Below, piece after piece: positions 6,160 to 11,602 of a stretch of 11,602 nt of DNA. Origin of the DNA: Chitinophaga pinensis (GTDB lineage Bacteria; Bacteroidota; Bacteroidia; Chitinophagales; Chitinophagaceae); contig CALQKL020000049.1 in assembly GCA_943331145.2 (NCBI GenBank), positions 1-11,602 on the forward strand, written 5' to 3'. Position 1 is the stretch's first letter, and each line of letters begins with the position of its first letter. A program made the position numbers and the translations under genes. Below the pieces are notes generated by a model. It saw only the letters and a list, made by a program, of their open reading frames with translations. It was not told where the DNA came from and did not search any database.

Positions 6160-8292
6160 TTAAAAATGTTTGCTTCTTTCGTCAACAATCGTTGCTCTTT
6201 TTTTCAAAGCTTCGTACCAGCCATTTGTTTGGCTTTTAATCGTGCTAATTTTTGTATTGTATTGTTGAGCTAAAACCTCAGCTGATTCATCTGGCTTGTT
6301 TTGAACGGTATTTACTTTAATGATAAATACACCAGTTGTTCCATCAATAAGCGGTGATACTTTTGATTGATAAGCTTTGTTAAAAGAAGCACCAATTACT
6401 TTTGGTTCCATTCCAACACCGCTGATAAATTGAGCATTTAATAAAACAGTTGAATCGTTTCCAGCAACTTGAATGGTTTTGCCATAAGCAGCAGATGCGC
6501 TTTCTAAAGTTGGGTTGTTACCGATTTTCTTTTTAATCATGTCTGCTTTCTTCTGATTGCGGATAATGGCTTCGCAACCTATTCTTGCTGTTTCTGCATC
6601 TTGAACACCTTCTTCTTTTACTTTATCCAACACTGCAACTACAAATTGATCACCAATGCTAAACGGTTCGCTGATATCTCCTTTCTTAGCTTCAAAAATC
6701 CAACGAACCAAAGATCTTGCATCTGCTAATTTTCCTACTTTAAAATCGTTTTCTTTAATTAAATCTGGAACAGTGGTTAAACTTAATCCTGCTTTTGAAA
6801 TGTATTTTTCTAATTCTGCTTTAGATTTTACGGCAGAAGCTTTTGTAGCTTCTAAACTTGCTTTGTTTACTGTAACATCGCTTGCCATAATTTCTTTACC
6901 GAAATAAGCAATTTTGTATGCTGTTTTAAAATCTTTTTGACTAACAACATCAATTACATGGTAACCAAATTGAGTTTTTACAACCCCTTTTGAACCTGCA
7001 GGTTTTGTGAAGCAATACTCGTTAAACTCTGAAACCATTGTACCATATGCAAATGTTCCTAAATCGCCACCATTATTTTTACTACCATCTGAAGAATATT
7101 TTAAAGCCATCATAGCAAAATCAGCACCAGATTGAATGGCATTGTAAACACTATCCGCTAATTTCTTTGCAGCAGAATCTGCCATAATTTCTGCACCTGT
7201 TTGTTGATTTACAGTTGCAATTAAAATATGTCTTGCTTTTACGCTATCTGGTAATTGTTTGCTGCTGATTTTTTTAGCCAAAACATAATTTTCTCTTTGA
7301 ACGAATGGTCCAAACACAGCACCAGCAGCTAAGTTTGCAAGGGTATCTGCAAAAACTTGATTTGTCATTTTTTCTTTGGTAACAAAATCATCTTTAAAGT
7401 CTATTGAAGAAGCATTTCTAGCAAAAAACGAAGCGTTATTGGTATCTGCTTGAAATGCTGATTTTAATTCATTAACGGCGTTATAAGCAACTGTACTATC
7501 ATCTAGTGAAGGCAAAAGACTGAAGTCAACATAAGAAACATTTCTGCCTTTTTCTTGTTTGAATTGCTCTTTGTGCTTGCTAACATAATCATTGATATCT
7601 TGATCGGTAACTTTTACTAAAGAATCAGAAATTTCGCCATAAGGAACGGTAACGTAAGAAATGATGGCAAAAGATTTAGCTTCTGTTGCGTCTTTCTTCT
7701 GCATCCAAGTTGGATAATAGGCACTAGAATTTAAAAGCGCTGTGTATTTAGCAGCAGTAGTATTCAATTTTAAAGGTTCAATCATTTGGCTATTTATAGC
7801 ATCTTTTTGTTCGCCTTTAAGTTTTTTAATATTATTTAAAGCGTCTTTTGCTTTATTAAAATCCAATTTACCTGTCATAGAATCTTTAAGAGAAGGCTCT
7901 TGCAACAAAGGATTTGAAGGATCGTTGCTTAATAAAATTGAAGACAATTCTTTAGGTGTAAACTCAATGCCTAATTTTTTCGCTTCAGAAAAAAAGATAT
8001 TTTCTGCTACCATTTGATTCCAAACTTGCTCTCTGATTTGATATGTTTGAGCGCCAGAAGGTCTTTGACCGGTTTGTTGTGCTTGATTATCCTCAGCAGC
8101 TTTTACTTTTTTATTAAATTCAGCCAATGAAATAGACTGACCATTAATTTCTCCAACATTATTAGATTGAGCACCAAAAAGCTGATTACTGCCTTGCTTT
8201 GCGTCCATCAAAATAAAACCAATCAAACTTAAAGCGATTACGGCAATTACGATTGCAGCTCCTTTATCACGAATACTCTGAATAATTTGCAT
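6160..8292 (-). CDS. PpiD/SurA-type membrane-anchored peptidylprolyl isomerase
   Basis: 710 residues from the ATG at 8292-8290. The frame continues 19 codons further up, but that segment would cover the promoter, and the chosen start gives the classic PpiD N-terminus: MQIIQSIRDKGAAIVIAVIA..., one membrane helix at about 11-29, body in the periplasm. A SurA-like N-terminal chaperone region follows (about 45-200, beginning VGEINGQSISLAEFNKKV). A parvulin domain spans about 351-453, with VKARHILIA at its start, YSSDGSKNNGGDLGTF in the middle and FGYHVIDVV at its end. The long C-terminal part (about 460-700) is less clear and may be a second, degenerate chaperone domain. Family members help fold outer-membrane and secreted proteins by cis-trans isomerisation of X-Pro bonds. 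The length is in the 620-710 range seen for Bacteroidota members. It is a single-gene transcript with its own promoter and terminator. Confidence 0.93.
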   Translation of the reverse strand: MQIIQSIRDKGAAIVIAVIALSLIGFILMDAKQGSNQLFGAQSNNVGEINGQSISLAEFNKKVKAAEDNQAQQTGQRPSGAQTYQIREQVWNQMVAENIFFSEAKKLGIEFTPKELSSILLSNDPSNPLLQEPSLKDSMTGKLDFNKAKDALNNIKKLKGEQKDAINSQMIEPLKLNTTAAKYTALLNSSAYYPTWMQKKDATEAKSFAIISYVTVPYGEISDSLVKVTDQDINDYVSKHKEQFKQEKGRNVSYVDFSLLPSLDDSTVAYNAVNELKSAFQADTNNASFFARNASSIDFKDDFVTKEKMTNQVFADTLANLAAGAVFGPFVQRENYVLAKKISSKQLPDSVKARHILIATVNQQTGAEIMADSAAKKLADSVYNAIQSGADFAMMALKYSSDGSKNNGGDLGTFAYGTMVSEFNEYCFTKPAGSKGVVKTQFGYHVIDVVSQKDFKTAYKIAYFGKEIMASDVTVNKASLEATKASAVKSKAELEKYISKAGLSLTTVPDLIKENDFKVGKLADARSLVRWIFEAKKGDISEPFSIGDQFVVAVLDKVKEEGVQDAETARIGCEAIIRNQKKADMIKKKIGNNPTLESASAAYGKTIQVAGNDSTVLLNAQFISGVGMEPKVIGASFNKAYQSKVSPLIDGTTGVFIIKVNTVQNKPDESAEVLAQQYNTKISTIKSQTNGWYEALKKRATIVDERSKHF

Positions 8293-8319
8293 AAAAAATT
8301 TATTTATATTTAAGGAAGG

Positions 8320-8350
8320 CAAAAATAAGATAAAAAAGCATATTAACAAA
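8320..8350 (-). promoter_or_regulatory. Bacteroidota-type promoter of the ppiD-like gene
   Basis: Reading the minus strand: TTTG (8350-8347), 19 nt, then TATTTTTG (8327-8320), an exact match to the -33 TTTG and -7 TAnnTTTG elements recognised by the primary sigma factor of Bacteroidota. Transcription would begin near 8314, leaving a leader of about 20 nt before the ATG at 8292. This also supports choosing that start rather than the upstream in-frame codons. Confidence 0.8.
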
Positions 8351-8397
8351 TGTTTTGGGGGCGGAGTGAAAGGTTTAAAACACTTAGCTGGTTTAAG

Positions 8398-8411
8398 GTT
8401 TAATGGTTTAA
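8398..8411 (+). repeat. 14-bp dispersed repeat GTTTAATGGTTTAA, copy 2
   Basis: Exact direct copy of 5859-5872. The similarity continues downstream in patches (GTTG, then AT and AAATTT, then TGCT) until the palindrome at 8449-8473, so the two places look like diverged copies of one composite element. Confidence 0.65.
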
Positions 8412-8448
8412 AGTTGGATGCAAATTTCTAATGCTGATTTTCCTGTAT

Positions 8449-8473
8449 TGGCGCCGGTTTTTAACCGGTGTCT
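8449..8473. repeat. REP-like palindrome (copy A)
   Basis: CCGGTT (8454-8459) and AACCGG (8463-8468) are perfect arms around TTT; the pairing extends outwards with G-C and G-T pairs to about 10 bp. It is followed by TCTGTTAACA. It shares the CGGTT-N3-AACCG core and orientation with 8516-8533 and with 5908-5923. Confidence 0.55.
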
Positions 8474-8515
8474 GTTAACATCACTCAAACTTAAAATGCA
8501 TTGTGTATTTTAATC

Positions 8516-8533
8516 ATCGGTTTTCAACCGCGG
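8516..8533. repeat. REP-like palindrome (copy B)
   Basis: CGGTT (8518-8522), TTC, AACCG (8526-8530), followed by CGGGATTAACA. The trailing TTAACA matches the sequence after copy A 50 bp earlier, so A and B look like a tandem pair of one element with different arm sequences. Confidence 0.5.
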
Positions 8534-8611
8534 GATTAACAAATTAAAACAAATCAACAATCGATTATCTATGTAAATGCACCCAACCTTTTGAACTCAT
8601 TGAACCTCTGT

Positions 8612-8645
8612 AACCTCTAAAACCTCTAAAACCTCTAAAACCTCT
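8612..8645. repeat. 9-bp tandem repeat (AACCTCTAA, almost four copies)
   Basis: Exact units at 8612-8620, 8621-8629 and 8630-8638 and a partial one at 8639-8645, preceded by degraded forms (TGAACTCATTGAACCTCTGT). A related string in the opposite orientation, GTTCAAGAGGTTCAA, follows asnS at 688-702. Simple intergenic repeat; array length probably varies between strains. Confidence 0.8.
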
Positions 8646-8660
8646 CTTCCCCCTTGCCAC

Positions 8661-8698
8661 AAAAAAACCGCCTATCACATCTCTGCAACGGCGGCTTT
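8661..8698 (-). terminator. Intrinsic terminator of a minus-strand transcript
   Basis: On the minus strand AAAGCCGCC (8698-8690) pairs with GGCGGTTTT (8672-8664) over nine positions with a single G-U pair; the loop is 17 nt and a run of seven T residues (8667-8661) follows. As at the ppiD terminator, the wobble pair is only allowed on the minus strand. The nearest protein gene upstream on that strand ends at 9145, over 440 bp away, so the terminator argues for a separate RNA in between. Confidence 0.82.
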
Positions 8699-8778
8699 AA
8701 ATTTATTTTGGCTTCGGTTTAAGTATAAGTTGTTGTATTCATTAGGATACTGAAGCCTCTAACACTTCATCAATTCAT

Positions 8779-9011
8779 GGTTTTTTCATTTGGATTGGAT
8801 AAAATGTTTTCATTAAGATATTAATTCGGTTTTAGTTTTCTACAGGTTAGGACCACTTGGTTTTTTCATTTGGATTGGATTTTTTTTGGATTTGGACTTT
8901 AATACGGGTTTGGTTTTTTTTGGATTCGGATGTTTGGCTTTTTCATTTGGATTGGATTTAGGTTTTAGTTTTTCATTGGTTTTGGATGCTATGGTTTTTC
9001 ATTGGTATCAG
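8779..9011 (-). repeat. Imperfect tandem repeats within the putative RNA
   Basis: A 22-bp motif occurs at 8779-8800 and 8859-8880 identically and at 8936-8957 with one substitution, spaced 80 and 77 bp. Degraded versions follow at about 8968-8986 and 8992-9011. A second shared word, GGTTTTAGTTTT, lies after copies one and three (plus-strand order). So three diverged units of roughly 80 bp are visible. On the minus strand each motif reads ATCCAATCCAAATGAAAAA followed by ACC or GCC. Confidence 0.8.
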
Positions 9012-9034
9012 ATATGTTGCGCGCTTATCTGAAG

Positions 9035-9066
9035 TAAAAGTACATTGGTAAACGATTGAATACAAA
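9035..9066 (-). promoter_or_regulatory. Probable promoter of the repeat-bearing RNA
   Basis: Minus strand: TTTG (9066-9063), 20 nt, then TACTTTTA (9042-9035). This matches the Bacteroidota pattern TTTG / TAnnTTTG except for the last base of the -7 element. The expected start is near 9030, just at the base of the 5' hairpin. It would start transcription inside the gap, independent of the lipoprotein gene upstream. Confidence 0.5.
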
Positions 9067-9144
9067 CAATGATAACAATCAGTTTAAAAATTGAGTTTTT
9101 ACACATGATATAAGTAAGTATTGTTACTTAATAAAGCGGGTTGG

Positions 9145-9378
9145 CTATTTTTTTCTGCGGTATTTCCCTCGAGTTTGGTAGTAATACCGACTGCGATTTT
9201 GGTTTTTTATTGCGTCTTTGCTGGTGGAAACGGATTTTCTAACGTGTCCCTTTCTAAATTTTCCGTTTTTATCTATACTTGGCTTAACATATACAGAGCC
9301 TCCATTTGATTGTTTCTTATTATCCGCAGAATGACACCCAAAAACGAACATTAAAAATATGGTTGCAATAATTCGCAT
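9145..9378 (-). CDS. Small basic lipoprotein, uncharacterised
   Basis: 77 residues, ATG at 9378-9376. The N-terminus is a lipoprotein signal (MRIIATIFLMFVFGC, acceptor cysteine about residue 15, lipobox V-F-G-C is acceptable but not ideal). The mature part is short and very basic: a GGSVYVKPSIDKNGKFRKGH segment, RKSVSTSKDAIKNQNRS, and a terminal RYYYQTRGKYRRKK. I recognise this as a Bacteroidota small-protein type with a VKPxxxKNGxFxKGHxR pattern, seen in periplasmic or cell-wall associated proteins; the function is unknown. The charge may mean binding to nucleic acid, peptidoglycan or lipopolysaccharide, which is inference. No strong terminator directly follows; the nearest one on the strand is at 8661-8698, after the putative RNA. 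Confidence 0.78.
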   Translation of the reverse strand: MRIIATIFLMFVFGCHSADNKKQSNGGSVYVKPSIDKNGKFRKGHVRKSVSTSKDAIKNQNRSRYYYQTRGKYRRKK

Positions 9379-9512
9379 GACACTAAAGTATTGTATTTAT
9401 TTAAAAATGTACACACAAAATTGATAATTGTACGCGACATTCAATTTCTATCTTCTTTAACATCATTATTGATTTGTAAATTTTATTTTAGTGAATCAAT
9501 AAACGTACTTCT

Positions 9513-10193
9513 ATGACTGAAAACATGCTTTTTCATAGCCACGAAAGCATTAAAAACGAAATGCTTGATCAATACTTAGAAAAAGGTTGGTACAGAATTG
9601 GATCAGAAATTTTTACAACAAATATTACGCCTAATGGTTTAGATTGGGTACGTGTATATTGGGTTAGATATGATGTAAATCGAATTCAGTTAAGTAAATC
9701 ATCACAGCAATTATTAAAAAAAGCAGATTCCTTATCGTTTTCTATAGAACCATTTTCGCTTACTGAGGAAATGGAACTCTTGCATGATGTGTATTTTAGC
9801 CAAATAGATTTTATAACCAATTATACCATTAAAGAATTACTGGTAGATACCACTTGTCAGGTTTTTGACACGTATAAAATAGAAGTAAGGTCAGAAAATA
9901 AATTGATTGGACTTGGCATTTTTGATCAAGGAAAAAACACAATTGCCGGAATTAAAAATATTTACCATCCAGATTATAAATCTTTTTCAATCGGAAAAAT
10001 ATTGGTTTTGAAAAAGTTTGAGTATTGTAAAAACAATAACATCGAATGGTATTATCCTGGATATATTGCGCCGGGAAATAATAAGTTTGATTATAAATTA
10101 TTTTTAGATAAATCGGCTACCGAAGTATTGAGCTGGGAGAAAAAGAAATGGATTACCTACGCAGAATTTTTAATCGACCAAGAGAAAAAATAA
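9513..10193 (+). CDS. Arginyl-tRNA-protein transferase-like (GNAT-fold) protein
   Basis: 226 residues, soluble, no signal peptide. The C-terminal half (about 120-200) matches the pattern of the C-terminal GNAT-like domain of arginyl/leucyl-tRNA-protein transferases (ATE/Bpt): LIGLGIFDQG, then IKNIYHPDYKSFSIGKIL, then IEWYYPGYIAPGNNKFDYK. The N-terminal part has LEKGWYRIGSEIFTTN, similar to the GYRRSG region of Bpt, but the CPxC-type cysteines seen in many of those enzymes are missing. True ATE/Bpt enzymes attach Arg or Leu to N-terminal residues of proteins to mark them for degradation. Whether this protein keeps that activity is uncertain; another tRNA-dependent or acetyl-CoA-dependent transfer is possible. 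It is convergent with the YbjN-like gene, with 3 bp between stop codons. Confidence 0.78.
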   Translation: MTENMLFHSHESIKNEMLDQYLEKGWYRIGSEIFTTNITPNGLDWVRVYWVRYDVNRIQLSKSSQQLLKKADSLSFSIEPFSLTEEMELLHDVYFSQIDFITNYTIKELLVDTTCQVFDTYKIEVRSENKLIGLGIFDQGKNTIAGIKNIYHPDYKSFSIGKILVLKKFEYCKNNNIEWYYPGYIAPGNNKFDYKLFLDKSATEVLSWEKKKWITYAEFLIDQEKK

Positions 10194-10196
10194 TAC

Positions 10197-10805
10197 TTAC
10201 TCAATAAATTCAAGCAATGCAATAATCGGCTCTTCATTATCAATGATTACTTTATTTATCAGTGGCTTGCACCAATAACCAGCTTTAATGGATTCATTTA
10301 AATACAGTTCAATAAATTCTTCTGTAATTTGATGAATATCGGTTAGTATCATATTGGCTTCAAAAATAATCAAACGCTCTTCATACATCAACAACAGATT
10401 TCCAAGAATATAGCGGTTATTGATACGCGTAATGATTTCTGCGGATTTGCTTAATGCATCATCGGGTACATTTTGAAAAATGAGACAAGAAAATTTGATG
10501 AAGCTTTTTTGGTCTGGGATTTCGATTAAAATTTGATGATCGTCGTTTTCTCCATTTTCAAAAATAATTCTATAGGTAGAGCCTGCATTAGCAGTAGTAT
10601 ATAAGATTTTATTTTTATTTAGATAGTCTGTAATTCTATGACTGATTTCTTTCTTCAAGTCATCGTTAGTTACATTGATATTTTTCGGTTCATATCGATT
10701 GGATGTATTTATATTATTGTTTGATGAATTATTTTTCTTTTTAAAGTTGTAGAAATAAATCATCAGAGAGATACAAATCAATAATATTGGTAAAATCAAT
10801 TCCAT
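10197..10805 (-). CDS. YbjN-like domain protein with N-terminal membrane anchor
   Basis: 202 residues, start ATG at 10805-10803. Residues about 3-20 (LILPILLICISLMIYFYN) form one membrane helix followed by a basic KKK and an Asn/Ser-rich linker (about 26-45). From about residue 50 the sequence resembles YbjN/type III secretion chaperone-like folds: a helix (LKKEISHRITDYLNKNKI), strands (YRIIFENGE, HQILIEIP), FIKFSCLIFQNVPDDA, RINNRYILGNLLLMYEERLIIFEANM, and a final helix TEEFIELYLNESI. Such domains usually mediate protein-protein contact; YbjN itself is a poorly understood regulator. The anchor would hold the domain at the membrane, on the cytoplasmic side if the KKK obeys the positive-inside rule. 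It is divergent from the lipoprotein gene at 10930 (124-bp AT-rich gap). Confidence 0.7.
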   Translation of the reverse strand: MELILPILLICISLMIYFYNFKKKNNSSNNNINTSNRYEPKNINVTNDDLKKEISHRITDYLNKNKILYTTANAGSTYRIIFENGENDDHQILIEIPDQKSFIKFSCLIFQNVPDDALSKSAEIITRINNRYILGNLLLMYEERLIIFEANMILTDIHQITEEFIELYLNESIKAGYWCKPLINKVIIDNEEPIIALLEFIE

Positions 10806-10929
10806 AATCCGTTCAAATTGCTCATTTAATTTTAATAAAACGAGTGGTTACATTCAATTAACTAAAATTTATAATTTTATAAAAATACAATTTGAAATGT
10901 TAATCGATTAATTTTATCAAAAATTAATT

Positions 10930-11602
10930 ATGTTTTTTCGATATTTCATTAATGTATATGTTATTGCATTATTGATGTTGTGTTCATGCACCAAAGAAAA
11001 ATCGACTTCTAATGTTGTAATACCCATAGCTCCAACAGCGGATAATTACACGGTAAACAATCATTTTATTTTAAAAAACGACATTCCATTTGAGATAAAG
11101 GGTGTGGTGTATGTACCGGGTTATCCTGGAACCTTGCCATGGGAAACCGAGCAAAATACCAATCTTCCGTTGAATTTTTCAAATAGCATTAATCAGGACA
11201 TGATTAATATTAAAGCTATGGGCGCCAATACAGTCCGTTTATGGGGTGCTCCAAAAAAATGTTACGAGTCGATTAAGGCGATAGGCGGCTTATCTATATT
11301 ACAAACAATCTGGATAAATGGTGATCAGGTAGATTTTCAGGATCCAACCTTTAAAGTAAATACCAAAACATATATTAAATCGGTAATAGACAGGATATAT
11401 TCTGTTTATACCAATAAAAATCCGCCGATAATTGCCTATTTGGTTGGAAACGAACTGAGTGCATCGAGTATAAGAAGTACCAATTTGGCACATCCAAATA
11501 TCAATAGTTATTCGGGCGAATATGTATTTACCAATGGAAACATTAATGCAACGGAAGCATTTATTGCAGAAATGGCCGATTATGTAAAGGAGTATGAATA
11601 TA
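10930..11602 (+). CDS. Clan GH-A glycoside hydrolase-like lipoprotein, N-terminal part
   Basis: 224 codons are open from the ATG at 10930 to the window edge, so the 3' end is missing. The first 20 residues are a lipoprotein signal (MFFRYFINVYVIALLMLCSC, acceptor Cys20), placing the protein in the cell envelope. A Thr/Ser/Pro linker follows, and then a TIM-barrel beginning: FEIKGVVYVPGYPG (about 54-67), MGANTVRLWGAP (about 97-108) and PIIAYLVGNELS (about 166-177). GxNxVRxWG followed by a strand ending in N-E is the hallmark of clan GH-A enzymes (GH2, GH5, GH72 types); Glu175 would be the acid/base. The GVVYxPGYPG string recalls beta-glucanosyltransferase-like members, so a beta-glucan substrate is possible but not shown. 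The nucleophile Glu would lie beyond the window. It could act in polysaccharide turnover. Confidence 0.82.
   Translation, partial: MFFRYFINVYVIALLMLCSCTKEKSTSNVVIPIAPTADNYTVNNHFILKNDIPFEIKGVVYVPGYPGTLPWETEQNTNLPLNFSNSINQDMINIKAMGANTVRLWGAPKKCYESIKAIGGLSILQTIWINGDQVDFQDPTFKVNTKTYIKSVIDRIYSVYTNKNPPIIAYLVGNELSASSIRSTNLAHPNINSYSGEYVFTNGNINATEAFIAEMADYVKEYEY

Larger units (their letters stand above)
8293..8660. other. Intergenic repeat cluster upstream of ppiD-like gene
   Basis: Apart from the ppiD promoter (8320-8350), this stretch holds no gene. It contains GGTTTAA repeats (8371-8412), two REP-like palindromes (8449-8473 and 8516-8533) and a 9-bp tandem repeat (8612-8645). Its order, GGTTTAATGG words then a palindrome, is the same as at 5838-5925. 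Confidence 0.6.
8661..9030 (-). ncRNA. Putative non-coding or micro-ORF RNA with repeated AUG motifs
   Basis: No protein of useful length is encoded here on either strand. On the minus strand there is a promoter-like pair (9066-9035), then a transcript of about 370 nt. It begins with a hairpin (CAGATA 9031-9026 with TATCTG 9014-9009) and has a further stem near the 3' end (GGCTTC with GAAGCC, about 8757-8710). It ends in a strong terminator. The middle is A/C-rich and carries a 22-nt motif three times (start of each copy on the plus strand: 8779, 8859, 8936), ending in CCAAATGAAAAA, plus weaker copies near 8968 and 8992. Each motif contains an ATG that opens only a tiny frame, for example MKKPSGPNL, MKKPNIRIQKKPNPY and MKNHSIQNQ. 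I do not recognise a known RNA family. The alternatives are a long leader remnant or a decayed repeat. Confidence 0.55.

Noticed and set aside
8293..8349. Longer N-terminus for the ppiD-like protein
   Set aside because: This stretch contains a consensus promoter, and the ATG at 8292 gives the usual PpiD start directly before the membrane helix.
8612..8645. Telomere- or iteron-like array
   Set aside because: Only four 9-bp units of a simple AACCTCTAA word, with no replication gene nearby.
8777..8824. Plus-strand micro-ORF (MVFSFGLDKMFSLRY) over the repeat
   Set aside because: Promoter, hairpins and terminator all point to the minus strand; the plus-strand frame is not repeated with the motif.
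11299..11493. Minus-strand open frame of 64 codons
   Set aside because: Antisense to the conserved glycosidase-like gene that runs through the window edge.

Overview
The window looks like an AT-rich chromosome segment from a member of the Bacteroidota, possibly the Chitinophagales/Chitinophagaceae group (the phylum is well supported, the lower rank is a guess). Reasons: a DUF2480 protein, a family I know only from Bacteroidota; small basic lipoproteins of a Bacteroidota type; no Shine-Dalgarno-like purine runs before the start codons; and a promoter in front of the peptidylprolyl isomerase gene that fits the phylum's TTTG / TAnnTTTG pattern with a 19-nt spacer.

Layout. 1-684 is the 3' end of asparaginyl-tRNA synthetase (asnS, plus strand), followed by a hairpin and tandem low-complexity intergenic sequence. 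902-3700 holds two minus-strand genes, probably one transcript: an exported PQQ-like beta-propeller/FG-GAP protein, then a membrane-anchored protein of unknown function. After a 468-bp AT-rich gap comes corA (plus), convergent with a DUF2480 gene (minus). 6160-8292 is a large PpiD/SurA-type periplasmic folding factor (minus) with a clear promoter and a clear terminator; similar composite repeats with REP-like palindromes lie on both sides of it. 8293-9144 has no protein gene. It holds tandem repeats and what looks like an independent minus-strand RNA (about 9030 to 8661) with a near-consensus promoter, a 5' hairpin, repeated AUG-containing motifs and an intrinsic terminator. 9145-9378 is a small basic lipoprotein (minus). 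9513-10193 is a GNAT-fold protein resembling arginyl-tRNA-protein transferases (plus), convergent with a YbjN-like membrane-anchored protein (minus). The window ends inside a clan GH-A glycoside-hydrolase-like lipoprotein (from 10930, plus).

There is no obvious multi-gene pathway. The protein genes are a mix of housekeeping (AsnRS, CorA, PpiD) and cell-envelope functions. The most unusual part is the putative repeat-bearing RNA at 8661-9030. I found no tRNA, rRNA, CRISPR array, transposase or integrase.
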